DNA from: Alphaproteobacteria bacterium
GTDB lineage: Bacteria; Pseudomonadota; Alphaproteobacteria; SMXS01
DNA: 36,086 nt
Assembly (NCBI GenBank): GCA_004356955.1
Contig: SMXS01000044.1
Location: forward strand, 1 to 36,086
Direction of reading: 5' to 3'
A program made the position numbers and the translations under genes. The notes under the pieces were generated by a model. That model saw nothing but the letters and a program-made list of their open reading frames with translations, searched no databases and was not told where the DNA came from. Positions 6,358 through 13,729 of the stretch are shown here, piece after piece (positions within the stretch are counted from its first letter, which is position 1; every line of letters starts with the position of its first letter).

Positions 6358-7635
6358 ATGGACAAAGAAGCGGGCGGCTGTCCGTACACCAAGGCCTCGG
6401 AAATCGATTTCATGGACCCGTTGGTCCAGGAAAACTGGTTTGATGCCTATAATATTATCCGCGAGGAATCCCCGGCCTATTTCATGCCCCAGCTCGGCAT
6501 GCATGTGATCACGCATTATGACGATATCGAATATATCCTGCGCCGGCCCTTGCAATTCACTGCCGGGCCAGACGTGGGCGCGACGGAGCCCCTGATTAAG
6601 TTTCCCGAAGCGCTGGCGCTTTACGAATCGAGCGGCTGGCGTCGCTATACGCCCCTGGGTGAAGACCTGCCCAAACATCCCATCTATCGCGGCACAGTCG
6701 ATCCTTATTTGACAGCAAGCGCCGTGCGCGCCAAAGAAGGCTTTATACGCGCCACAGTCAATGAGCTGATCGACAATTGGATTGATGATGGCGAAGTCAA
6801 CTTCATGGATGACTTTGCCGAGCCACTGCCCATGTTGGTCATCGCCGAATTGCTGGGCTTTCCACGCATGGACCTGCCGCAGCTAAAGGAATGGTCCGCA
6901 GCCTGGGTGCTGCCATTTTCCCGTGGCCTGACGCTGGAACAGGAAAAAGAGGCTGTCTCACTACATATCGAATTGCAGCACTACATTTTTGAGACCATGA
7001 AGGAAAAGCGCAAAAATCCCAAAGACGACATCATCACGCGGTTGTTGACCACCGAGATTGACGATTTGGATACGGGCAAAAAACGCAATCTCACCGATAC
7101 TGAAATCATCGGCATCACCGACCATCTGCTGATTGGCGGCAATGAAACCACAACTTTTGCTATCTCGAACGGCCTGTGGCTGTTGTTCCGCCACCCCGAC
7201 ATGTACGCCACCCTTGATGCCGACCATTCCAGGGTCAAAACCTTTGTCGAAGAAGTATTGCGGATCGAAAGCCCAACCCAGGGCCTGTATCGCTTTGTCA
7301 AAGAAGATTCAGTGATTGGCGGGGTTGATGTGCCTGCAGGCGCTACGTTGTCGATCCGTTATGGGGCAGGCAATCATGACGCGGGTCAATTCCCAGACCC
7401 CACGACGCCCGATCTACATCGCCGCAATGCTGGCCGCCACCTGGCCTTTGGCCTGGGTGAACATCATTGTCCCGGCGCATCCCTCAGCCGGTTTGAACAG
7501 AATTGTGCCTGGGACATCTTGTTAAAGCGCGTCAAAAACATGCGCCCAATACCCGACAAGGACGACTTCAGCCATATTGGTGGCATGTGGATGCGAGCGC
7601 TAACCGGCATCCACATGCAGTTTGATAAGGCCTAA
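6358..7635 (+). CDS. Cytochrome P450
   Basis: A 425-residue soluble bacterial P450. The heme-binding segment AFGLGEHHCPGASLSRFE carries the axial Cys (C371). The K-helix ExxR is E299-V-L-R302. The I-helix oxygen-activation stretch is GGNETT (260-265), with Glu in the usual acid position and Thr next to it. No membrane anchor is present, so redox partners (ferredoxin and its reductase) must come from elsewhere, since none is encoded nearby. ATG 6358 is chosen because GGGAGGG lies seven bases upstream; a TTG one codon earlier is also open. The substrate is unknown. The neighbours (MDR, SDR, VOC, SnoaL-like, nitroreductase) suggest catabolism of a hydrophobic or cyclic compound. The stop overlaps the convergent nitroreductase stop by four bases. 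Confidence 0.93.
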   Translation: MDKEAGGCPYTKASEIDFMDPLVQENWFDAYNIIREESPAYFMPQLGMHVITHYDDIEYILRRPLQFTAGPDVGATEPLIKFPEALALYESSGWRRYTPLGEDLPKHPIYRGTVDPYLTASAVRAKEGFIRATVNELIDNWIDDGEVNFMDDFAEPLPMLVIAELLGFPRMDLPQLKEWSAAWVLPFSRGLTLEQEKEAVSLHIELQHYIFETMKEKRKNPKDDIITRLLTTEIDDLDTGKKRNLTDTEIIGITDHLLIGGNETTTFAISNGLWLLFRHPDMYATLDADHSRVKTFVEEVLRIESPTQGLYRFVKEDSVIGGVDVPAGATLSIRYGAGNHDAGQFPDPTTPDLHRRNAGRHLAFGLGEHHCPGASLSRFEQNCAWDILLKRVKNMRPIPDKDDFSHIGGMWMRALTGIHMQFDKA

Positions 7636-8273
7636 GACCAGCTGTCCCAATGGATCGTTTCTTCTGCAGGCAGTCGCGTGACCGGCCCGAACGTGCCCAT
7701 TGGGTATCCAACCGGGATAATCGCATAGGCTTCAACTGATTCTGGCAAACCCAGGATTTCGCGTATCGCATCGCGATCGGTCAGGCCCAGTGTCGTCAAC
7801 GTGCCGCCCAATCCATGCGCACGGGCGGCCAACAACAAGTTTTGCACACCCGGCAAAACAGACATCATGCCCATACCGCGCATCGCCTCTGGCACCGGGG
7901 CACCAAAGTCATAGCATGCGAAGATGATCGCCGGGATGTGCTGCAGATTGTCGCCCTGCCATTTGACCGCGTCAAACATGCGCTTGCGTTTCTCGCGATT
8001 TTGATGGGGTAGTTCTGGCAAATTCTTTAACTGGTCTTCGTAATAGGCATCAACCGGCACTTTATTCACGGCTGCAATTTTCGACCGCTGTTCGGCGTCC
8101 CGCACGATCACCCACCGCGCGCCCTGGGCATTGGAACCACTGGCAGCACGATTAGCCGCATCGATAAGCTTTACCAATACGTCCTCCGGCACTTCATCTG
8201 GTTTCAACTTGCGCATAGCGCGGGTTGTGTACATTACTTCGAATAGTTTTTCTTCGCTTGGATTCGTCGACAT
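7632..8273 (-). CDS. Nitroreductase-family FMN oxidoreductase
   Basis: A 213-residue protein of the NAD(P)H-dependent nitroreductase family. The N-terminal phosphate/FMN-binding region reads TTRAMRKLKPDEVPEDVLVK, followed by ANRAASGSNAQGARWVIV. The C-terminal family segment LLLAARAHGLGGTLTT and the end YAIIPVGYPMG are also typical. Members form homodimers with FMN at the interface and reduce nitro compounds, quinones or enones; the true substrate here is unknown. The gene is transcribed towards the P450 gene, overlapping its stop by four bases, and divergently from the VOC gene at 8382. Confidence 0.88.
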   Translation of the reverse strand: MSTNPSEEKLFEVMYTTRAMRKLKPDEVPEDVLVKLIDAANRAASGSNAQGARWVIVRDAEQRSKIAAVNKVPVDAYYEDQLKNLPELPHQNREKRKRMFDAVKWQGDNLQHIPAIIFACYDFGAPVPEAMRGMGMMSVLPGVQNLLLAARAHGLGGTLTTLGLTDRDAIREILGLPESVEAYAIIPVGYPMGTFGPVTRLPAEETIHWDSWS

Positions 8274-8381
8274 CTTATTTCCCCTAAAGTCAGTAATTCG
8301 TTACACCGCTGATACCAATCACACAGGAAATTGCCAAGACCGCAAAGCCTGTTAATCTGTATTTCTCAGAAAGGCGAAGGC

Positions 8382-8900
8382 ATGAGCCATTCATTCGGCC
8401 CGATTGTTCAACAAGGATACGTGGTCCCAGACCTTGATGTCGCCCTGTCGCATTGGGTTGCACGGGGGATCGGGCCTTTCTTCGTTTTACCCGACCACCA
8501 TCTTGAAACGGAATATTACGGCACCCCGGCCAAAATCCGGATCAAAGCAGCCTTTGCAGCGTCCGGCACCCAACAGATAGAGCTGATTGAGCCCTACGCC
8601 GACAGCGGCCCCACGGTTTACCAGGATTATCTCGATAGCCATCCCGAGGGCGGCCTGCAACATGTCGCCGTATGGTGCGAGGACGTCCCCGCACAGATAG
8701 AGCGCATGGACGATGCAGATTGGGTGCTGGCCCAGCGATACAAAGGCACCCATGCCTATTACGATCATATTCGATCACCCGGCGTGATGATTCAGTTCAT
8801 GCCAACGCTGGACAGGTATCTCTCCTTGTTCAAAACCGCAGAAAGAGAAGCAGACAATTGGGACGGTGCCACCGACCCTGTTCGCAATCTCGACTGGTAA
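8382..8900 (+). CDS. VOC-family protein (glyoxalase/methylmalonyl-CoA epimerase-like)
   Basis: A 172-residue member of the vicinal oxygen chelate superfamily. Two beta-alpha-beta-beta-beta modules are visible: the first begins GPIVQQGYVVPDLDVALSHW, and the second holds PEGGLQHVAVWCEDV, with a His (LQHVAVW) and the IELIEP strand in positions typical of metal ligands. The ATG at 8382, preceded by a GAAGG-type ribosome site, matches the family start; an upstream ATG at 8331 would add a non-homologous tail. The reaction is not determinable: isomerases, lyases and dioxygenases all share this fold. The SnoaL-like gene follows after 14 bases on the same strand, suggesting an operon. Confidence 0.82.
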   Translation: MSHSFGPIVQQGYVVPDLDVALSHWVARGIGPFFVLPDHHLETEYYGTPAKIRIKAAFAASGTQQIELIEPYADSGPTVYQDYLDSHPEGGLQHVAVWCEDVPAQIERMDDADWVLAQRYKGTHAYYDHIRSPGVMIQFMPTLDRYLSLFKTAEREADNWDGATDPVRNLDW

Positions 8901-8914
8901 ATGAAAAGAAACTA

Positions 8915-9619
8915 ATGAAGAACCTTGAAAGTCATATTTCCCGCCGTAAAGTCTTGGCAAGCGCTGGAGTTGCCGCAGGCACAGGACTAGCCGCAGGCGC
9001 TCTGGCAACAATCAACAGCGCAGCACAAGCAGGAGAAACAGGCATGAACCCTGACCTAGAACAACAATTGCAAATAATGCTGGAAAAACAGGCTATTGCC
9101 GAATTACTGATGACCTATTGCCGGGCAGTTGACCATCTGGATGTGCCAACGCTTCGAACACTGTTTCATCCCGGGTCTCAGCACAAGCATGGCTTTGAGG
9201 GGCCGTCTTCCAGCACCGATGGGTCTGATGATTTTATTGGCTATGCGACTGGGTTTTTGAATACCTTCAGCCGCACCCATCATCAGCTGGGGAATATGTT
9301 CATCGAAATTGACGGCGATGTCGCCCATAGCGAAAGCTATTTTACCGCATTCCACCGCAGGCGCGCGTTGGAAGACCCCATGGCCGGCGAAGACGCCACT
9401 GAGACAGAAATGGACTATTACGTCGCGGGACGATATCTCGACCGTTGGGAAAAAAGAGACGGCGCCTGGAAGATTACTCATCGCACCGGCATGACAGACT
9501 GGACGCGACTGGAAGAGCCCACGACACCGGCGCTTGACCTCGCACCAAAAGATGTGGCCGGGCAACACGGACCCGATGACTATGTCTATCACTACAAATC
9601 AGCCTACGCAGGAAACTAG
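8915..9619 (+). CDS. SnoaL-like (NTF2-fold) protein with Tat signal peptide
   Basis: A 234-residue protein. Residues 1-39 form a twin-arginine signal (SRRKVLASAG, then an Ala/Gly-rich hydrophobic stretch ending SAAQA) with likely cleavage after AQA. The rest is a SnoaL_4/NTF2-like alpha+beta barrel: EKQAIAELLMTYCRAVDHLD, then a central YFTAFHRRR strand and the family-typical YLDRWEKRDGAWKITHRTG near the end. Relatives include polyketide cyclases, steroid isomerase-like enzymes and ring-hydroxylating dioxygenase small subunits, so the activity is open. ATG 8915 has only a weak ribosome site. An in-frame ATG at 9044, just after the signal peptide, has a strong one, so a cytosolic form may also be made. 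It probably lies in an operon with the VOC gene. Confidence 0.82.
   Translation: MKNLESHISRRKVLASAGVAAGTGLAAGALATINSAAQAGETGMNPDLEQQLQIMLEKQAIAELLMTYCRAVDHLDVPTLRTLFHPGSQHKHGFEGPSSSTDGSDDFIGYATGFLNTFSRTHHQLGNMFIEIDGDVAHSESYFTAFHRRRALEDPMAGEDATETEMDYYVAGRYLDRWEKRDGAWKITHRTGMTDWTRLEEPTTPALDLAPKDVAGQHGPDDYVYHYKSAYAGN
9031..9046 (+). promoter_or_regulatory. Internal ribosome binding site and start codon in the SnoaL-like gene
   Basis: AGGAG (9031-9035) lies eight bases before an in-frame ATG (9044-9046). The ATG corresponds to the residue just after the predicted Tat cleavage site. The upstream start at 8915 has no comparable site. This would allow translation of a second form without the signal peptide. 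Confidence 0.45.
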
Positions 9620-9727
9620 GGGAAATTTCCGACCTTGTTTTCATTCCCGGTCTTGTTTTCACTCAATGAGATCGCTAGCGTTCTGCAACACAAACAATAA
9701 CCAAAAACGAATGACGAGGAATTTTCA

Positions 9728-10489
9728 ATGGGTCGCGTAGACGGAAAAGTTGCCCTGGTCACAGGCGGGGGCTCGGGCCTCGGTCGTGCTGATGTCATTG
9801 CACTGGCACGCGAAGGCGCAAAAGTCGTCGTCACAGATATTGATGTTGAAGGTGGCGAAGAAACCGTCCGGCTGGCGGGTGGCGATTGCACCTTTATGAA
9901 GCTGGATGTTGCCAGCGAAGAAGAATGGAAAAGCGTGATCGCCAAAACGCTGAAAACCTTTGGCAAACTGAACGTGTTGGTGAACAATGCCGGCATGTTG
10001 ATCCCTGGCACCATCGAAACAATCGATACGCCACAGTGGCGCAAACACCAGACGATCCATATGGACGGCTGCTTTTACGGCTTGAAATACGGCATCGAGG
10101 CCATGAGCCAGAATGACGAGCCTTGTTCGATCATCAACGTCTCGTCCACGACAGCATTGTTGGGTTATTCAGGCGTTTTTGCCTATGCGGCGTGTAAAGG
10201 CGCCATCCGTACGATGAGCAAGACGGCTGCCATCACATGCCAGGATCAGGGCTACAATATCCGCGTAAATTCAATCCACCCCGGCGTCATCACGACTCCG
10301 CTGGTTACGAATATGCAGGCCGGTCTACCAGACCTACCCGAAGGCGTTGAGCCACCTGCCCCACCCATATGGGGCGTTGGTGAACCGTCTGATGTTGGTT
10401 ACATGGTGCTGTATCTGGCATCCGACGAATCCAAATTCGTCAATGGCACCGAAATGGTCATCGACAACGCTAGTATTATCCGACCTTAA
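9728..10489 (+). CDS. Short-chain dehydrogenase/reductase (SDR)
   Basis: A 253-residue classical SDR. The cofactor motif TGGGSGLGR lies near the N-terminus, an NNAG motif follows around residue 90, and the catalytic triad includes S140 and Y153-x3-K157 (YAACK). The C-terminal block ASDESKFVNGTEMVIDN is typical. VVVTDIDVEG places an Asp after the second beta strand, which suggests NAD(H) preference. The substrate is unknown. The start has GAGGAA at a good distance. It is the last gene of the plus-strand oxidative cluster. It ends 12 bp from the convergent scpB stop. Confidence 0.92.
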   Translation: MGRVDGKVALVTGGGSGLGRADVIALAREGAKVVVTDIDVEGGEETVRLAGGDCTFMKLDVASEEEWKSVIAKTLKTFGKLNVLVNNAGMLIPGTIETIDTPQWRKHQTIHMDGCFYGLKYGIEAMSQNDEPCSIINVSSTTALLGYSGVFAYAACKGAIRTMSKTAAITCQDQGYNIRVNSIHPGVITTPLVTNMQAGLPDLPEGVEPPAPPIWGVGEPSDVGYMVLYLASDESKFVNGTEMVIDNASIIRP

Positions 10490-10501
10490 GATTTTGAAGC
10501 A

Positions 10502-11176
10502 CTAGTCTTCATCTTTCACCGAGTCTTCATCTTCCAATGGGGCGGCGTGCAGCGACAATTGCACGTCGTCTACTTCTTCTTCGACATCGCCGTCTTCGGA
10601 CAGGCCGCCATCGACCAGTGAGAATTCGGGTGGCAGGTTAGAATCCAGCAACCCGGCGGCTTTCAACTCTTCGATGCCTGGCAGATCCTTGACGCTTTCC
10701 AGCCCAAAGTGGATCAAGAAGTCATCTGACACCCCATAGGTCACTGGCCGACCAGGTGTTTGACGACGACCGATCGGCCGCACCCAACCAATTTCCATCA
10801 ACACATCCAGCGTGCCCTTCGACACGGTGACGCCCCGAATTTCTTCAATTTCGGCGCGGGTTACGGGCTGATGATAGGCAATGATCGACAGGGTCTCTTG
10901 CCCTGCACGAGACAGCCGGCGTTCTTGCTCGACTTCGCGCTGCAGCAGAAACGCCAGATCTGGTGCGGTCTGGAACATCCAGCGATTGGCTCTTTTGACC
11001 AGATGCACTCCCCGGTTGGAATAGCTTTCCTGCAATTCCAGCACCAAGGCTTCTACATCGACATCGGCGGGCAGGCGTTCGGCCATGGTCGCCTCGTCCA
11101 GCGGTTCAATGGCTGCAAACAGCAAGGCCTCGATCATGCGCAGATATTCTGCCTGTTCTTGTGGATTGTCGCTCAT
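10502..11176 (-). CDS. scpB: Segregation and condensation protein B
   Basis: A 224-residue ScpB, the kleisin-associated winged-helix subunit of the bacterial SMC-ScpAB condensin that compacts and segregates chromosomes. Diagnostic stretches are MIEALLFAAIEPLDEATMAE, LSRAGQETLSIIAYHQPVTR and AEIEEIRGVTVSKGTLDVLM, which cover the two winged-helix domains. The acidic tail after residue ~185 (EDGDVEEEVDDVQ and following) is poorly conserved in the family. Its ATG overlaps the scpA TGA (ATGA), so the two subunits are translationally coupled. In many alphaproteobacteria tatA follows scpB; here it is not found, and an SDR gene on the other strand follows. Confidence 0.95.
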   Translation of the reverse strand: MSDNPQEQAEYLRMIEALLFAAIEPLDEATMAERLPADVDVEALVLELQESYSNRGVHLVKRANRWMFQTAPDLAFLLQREVEQERRLSRAGQETLSIIAYHQPVTRAEIEEIRGVTVSKGTLDVLMEIGWVRPIGRRQTPGRPVTYGVSDDFLIHFGLESVKDLPGIEELKAAGLLDSNLPPEFSLVDGGLSEDGDVEEEVDDVQLSLHAAPLEDEDSVKDED

Positions 11177-12015
11177 TGATCACCCTGCTCTTTTGGCTGC
11201 TCTTTTGGCTGTTCTTTTGGCTGGTCGGCTGTTGTTTTGTCTTGTTTTTTTGTGCGGACGCGCAAAGGCCCAAAATGCCGGGATTGTTGCAACTCGATCT
11301 TCCCTTGGCGGGCTATCTCTAGGCTAGCCACAAAAGTACTGGCCAGTGCAGACCGCCTTAGTTGCGGATCGGTAATGTCATCGGGCAGAAAACTAAGTAG
11401 ATCAGTCCATTCAGGCACATTCCCGACAAGGCGCCGCAGGCGCGCCATGGCATTTTCGATCGTGAATACGGGCGCTCGCACGATGCGCAGAGACGTGATC
11501 GAAACGCGGGCGTTTTGTTCTGCATAGGCACGCAGCAATTCGTAAAGCGTGGCCTTATATCTGGCCTTGCGATTAACCCTGATGCCCTCTGGCGCACCGC
11601 GTGCAAAGACATCACGCCCCAGGCGATAACGTGACATCAGCTCGACCGCCCTCTCGCGCATGGCTTCCAGCCTCTGCAGGCGAAAGGCCAGCATAGCGGC
11701 CAGCTCGTCGCCCGTGGGCTCGTCTTCGTCGGCCTCGTCAGGCAGTAACAAGCGCGACTTCAGATAGGCCAGCCAGGCCGCCATCACCAGATAGTCCGCG
11801 GCCAGTTCCAGCCGCACACGTCGAACAACAGCGACAAATTCCAGATACTGCTCGACAAGTTGAAGGATCGATATTTGCGCCAGATCAACCTTTTGATTGC
11901 GAGCCAGACTAAGCAACACATCGAGCGGCCCTTCATAGCCGTCGATATCCAGTACCAGCTGTTCGACGGGAACGGCCTGGTTTATGCCTGCTTCAAAATC
12001 GTCTATCTCGTCCAA
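11173..12015 (-). CDS. scpA: Segregation and condensation protein A
   Basis: A 280-residue kleisin, the ScpA subunit that bridges SMC heads. The N-terminal signature VLDIDGYEGPLDVLLSLARN, followed by QKVDLAQISILQLVEQYLEF, is unmistakable; YLVMAAWLAYLKSRLLLP is the next conserved block. The C-terminal winged-helix part includes ALASTFVASLEIARQGKIEL. The start is TTG at 12015, since no ATG or GTG lies before the conserved N-terminus. The C-terminus ends in a PKEQ triple repeat. The M50 protease gene ends seven bases upstream. Confidence 0.94.
   Translation of the reverse strand: MDEIDDFEAGINQAVPVEQLVLDIDGYEGPLDVLLSLARNQKVDLAQISILQLVEQYLEFVAVVRRVRLELAADYLVMAAWLAYLKSRLLLPDEADEDEPTGDELAAMLAFRLQRLEAMRERAVELMSRYRLGRDVFARGAPEGIRVNRKARYKATLYELLRAYAEQNARVSITSLRIVRAPVFTIENAMARLRRLVGNVPEWTDLLSFLPDDITDPQLRRSALASTFVASLEIARQGKIELQQSRHFGPLRVRTKKQDKTTADQPKEQPKEQPKEQGDQ
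11188..11223 (+). repeat. 12-bp tandem repeat (x3) at the 3' end of scpA
   Basis: Three consecutive 12-bp units (CTCTTTTGGCTG, the third with one change) on the plus strand encode (PKEQ)x3 at the C-terminus of ScpA. The period is a multiple of three, so copy-number change would keep the frame. It is a likely slippage-prone site. Confidence 0.85.
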
Positions 12016-12022
12016 CCCGCTG

Positions 12023-12700
12023 CTACCCTACAAAGATGAAAAGTGAGATCACGTGATCGTATAGGAATTGCGCCACCGGAAGAATGGTCATCCCAATAAT
12101 ATTTATATCGATACCGATCAGGTTGCGCAGCAGATAAGGCAACAAGATCAGCCCAAAAATTATCAGAAAACCAAAGCGCTCCAACTGCGCGAATTTTGTT
12201 GCCAGCGGCATCGGCAATAGACCTGTGGCAACCCGACCACCATCCAACGGTGGCAGTGGTATCATATTGAAAACGGCCAAAATCAAATTAATGCCAATCA
12301 TATTTCCCAGCATTATCGACATCCACTCGCCAATTGCTCCCTGCGAATAGGCAAACAGGTTCAGCATCAGCGCCGCGCCCACAGCCATGATGATATTGGC
12401 CCCGGGACCGGCAGCCGCGACCCAGACCATGTCACGCTTTGGGTCGACCAGGCGATCAAAACGCACAGGCACAGGCTTGGCATAACCAAAGGGCGGCAAG
12501 CCAGACATAATCAACAATGCAGGCATCGCCACGGTACCCACCGGGTCGATATGTTTGAACGGGTTAAGTGTTATTCGTCCCAATCGCTGGGCTGTATCAT
12601 CACCCAATCGATAGGCCATCCAGGCGTGAGCAGCTTCGTGCAGCGTGATCGCCAGCAAAATGGGGACAACCCAGGTTGATACTTCATAGACTGCGTCCAC
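12023..12700 (-). CDS. Site-2 protease family (M50) membrane metalloprotease
   Basis: A 225-residue integral membrane protein of peptidase family M50 (YwhC-like, short form without PDZ). The zinc motif H21-E22-A-A-H25 lies in the first membrane segment and the third ligand is probably the Asp of PLPPLDGGRV in a later helix. The intervening RLGDDTAQRLGRITLNPFKH is characteristic of this subgroup. The substrate is unknown; the family cuts membrane-spanning substrates, often anti-sigma factors. The start is GTG at 12700, overlapping the nagZ TAG by one base (TAGTG), so it is probably translated by coupling. Its position between nagZ and scpA is a lineage feature, as many relatives have these two genes adjacent. 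Confidence 0.9.
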   Translation of the reverse strand: MDAVYEVSTWVVPILLAITLHEAAHAWMAYRLGDDTAQRLGRITLNPFKHIDPVGTVAMPALLIMSGLPPFGYAKPVPVRFDRLVDPKRDMVWVAAAGPGANIIMAVGAALMLNLFAYSQGAIGEWMSIMLGNMIGINLILAVFNMIPLPPLDGGRVATGLLPMPLATKFAQLERFGFLIIFGLILLPYLLRNLIGIDINIIGMTILPVAQFLYDHVISLFIFVG

Positions 12701-13722
12701 TATCCGTTTACCTCGCTTAATAGGGCGTCACGTTCTGCCAGAATCATATTGCGATCCATCGGCTTGGGGGTCGAAAGACAATCCAAGGCAGCCAAAAGCC
12801 GATCCTGCGTCTGATCACTGGCCGCCACCAAGGCATCCGCCACTTCTAGCATTTCGTCAAACACACCGCTGCAATGCAACGCCAGATCACACCCTGCCTG
12901 CTGGGCACTATGGGTGCGTTCTGTCAACGTTCCCTTAAGGGCCTGCATGTTCAGATCATCCGACATCAAGGCGCCGGTAAAACCAATTTCATCGCGGATG
13001 ATGTTATGGATCATCCGGCTGGACGTTGTGGCAGGGTGTTGATCATCAAAGTCGGAATAGACAATATGGGCCGTCATCGCAAAAGGCATGTGCGCCAGCG
13101 CCTTAAAGGGCGAAAAATCACGGTGACGCAATAATTGCGCCTCGGTCGACACGATGGGCAGCGATTCATGACTGTCAGCCATGGCACGACCATGACCGGG
13201 AATGTGCTTGAGGACCGGCAACACGCCGCCGTCCATCAGGCCTTCACAGACCGCCAGCCCCAACGACGACACAATATACGGATCTGGGTCAAAAGCACGA
13301 TCACCGATAATATCGTGCGACCCCCGCGCCGGCAGGTCGAGCACTGGCAGGCAGTTAGCCCGGATGCCCAGGTCATAAAGATCATCCGCAATCAATCGAG
13401 CATTCAACCATGCAGCGCGTGCGCCCATGTTGCGATCAATACAGGCAAGTTCTCCAAATATCGCCGCAGGTGGATATTCTGGCCAATGCGGCGGGCGCAG
13501 GCGGGCAACCCGGCCGCCTTCCTGGTCAATAAACACCAGGGCGTTCAAACACCCACAGCCCTCGCGCAGATCGGTCACCAAAGCCCTGACCTGGTCTTTA
13601 GTTTCGACATTTCGTGCGAACAGAATAAAGCCGAAGGGTTTCATGCCATCAAAAAGGTCGCGCTCGCGATCGGTGACGGCCAGACCTTCCAATCCAAAGA
13701 TCGCTGGCATGGGCATATACAT
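12700..13722 (-). CDS. nagZ: Beta-N-acetylhexosaminidase (peptidoglycan recycling)
   Basis: A 340-residue GH3-family NagZ, a cytosolic enzyme that removes GlcNAc from anhydro-muropeptides during cell-wall recycling. Visible signatures are FILFARNVET, FIDQEGGRVARLRPP (substrate pocket), LKHIPGHGRAMADSHESLP, whose DSH carries the catalytic His loop, and ALMSDDLNMQAL, with the Asp nucleophile. The length matches the family. The exact start is uncertain: Met codons 1, 3 and 5 are all possible and no strong ribosome site precedes any. It follows the SPOR gene by seven bases on the same strand. Confidence 0.95.
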   Translation of the reverse strand: MYMPMPAIFGLEGLAVTDRERDLFDGMKPFGFILFARNVETKDQVRALVTDLREGCGCLNALVFIDQEGGRVARLRPPHWPEYPPAAIFGELACIDRNMGARAAWLNARLIADDLYDLGIRANCLPVLDLPARGSHDIIGDRAFDPDPYIVSSLGLAVCEGLMDGGVLPVLKHIPGHGRAMADSHESLPIVSTEAQLLRHRDFSPFKALAHMPFAMTAHIVYSDFDDQHPATTSSRMIHNIIRDEIGFTGALMSDDLNMQALKGTLTERTHSAQQAGCDLALHCSGVFDEMLEVADALVAASDQTQDRLLAALDCLSTPKPMDRNMILAERDALLSEVNG

Positions 13723-13729
13723 GTCGTGC

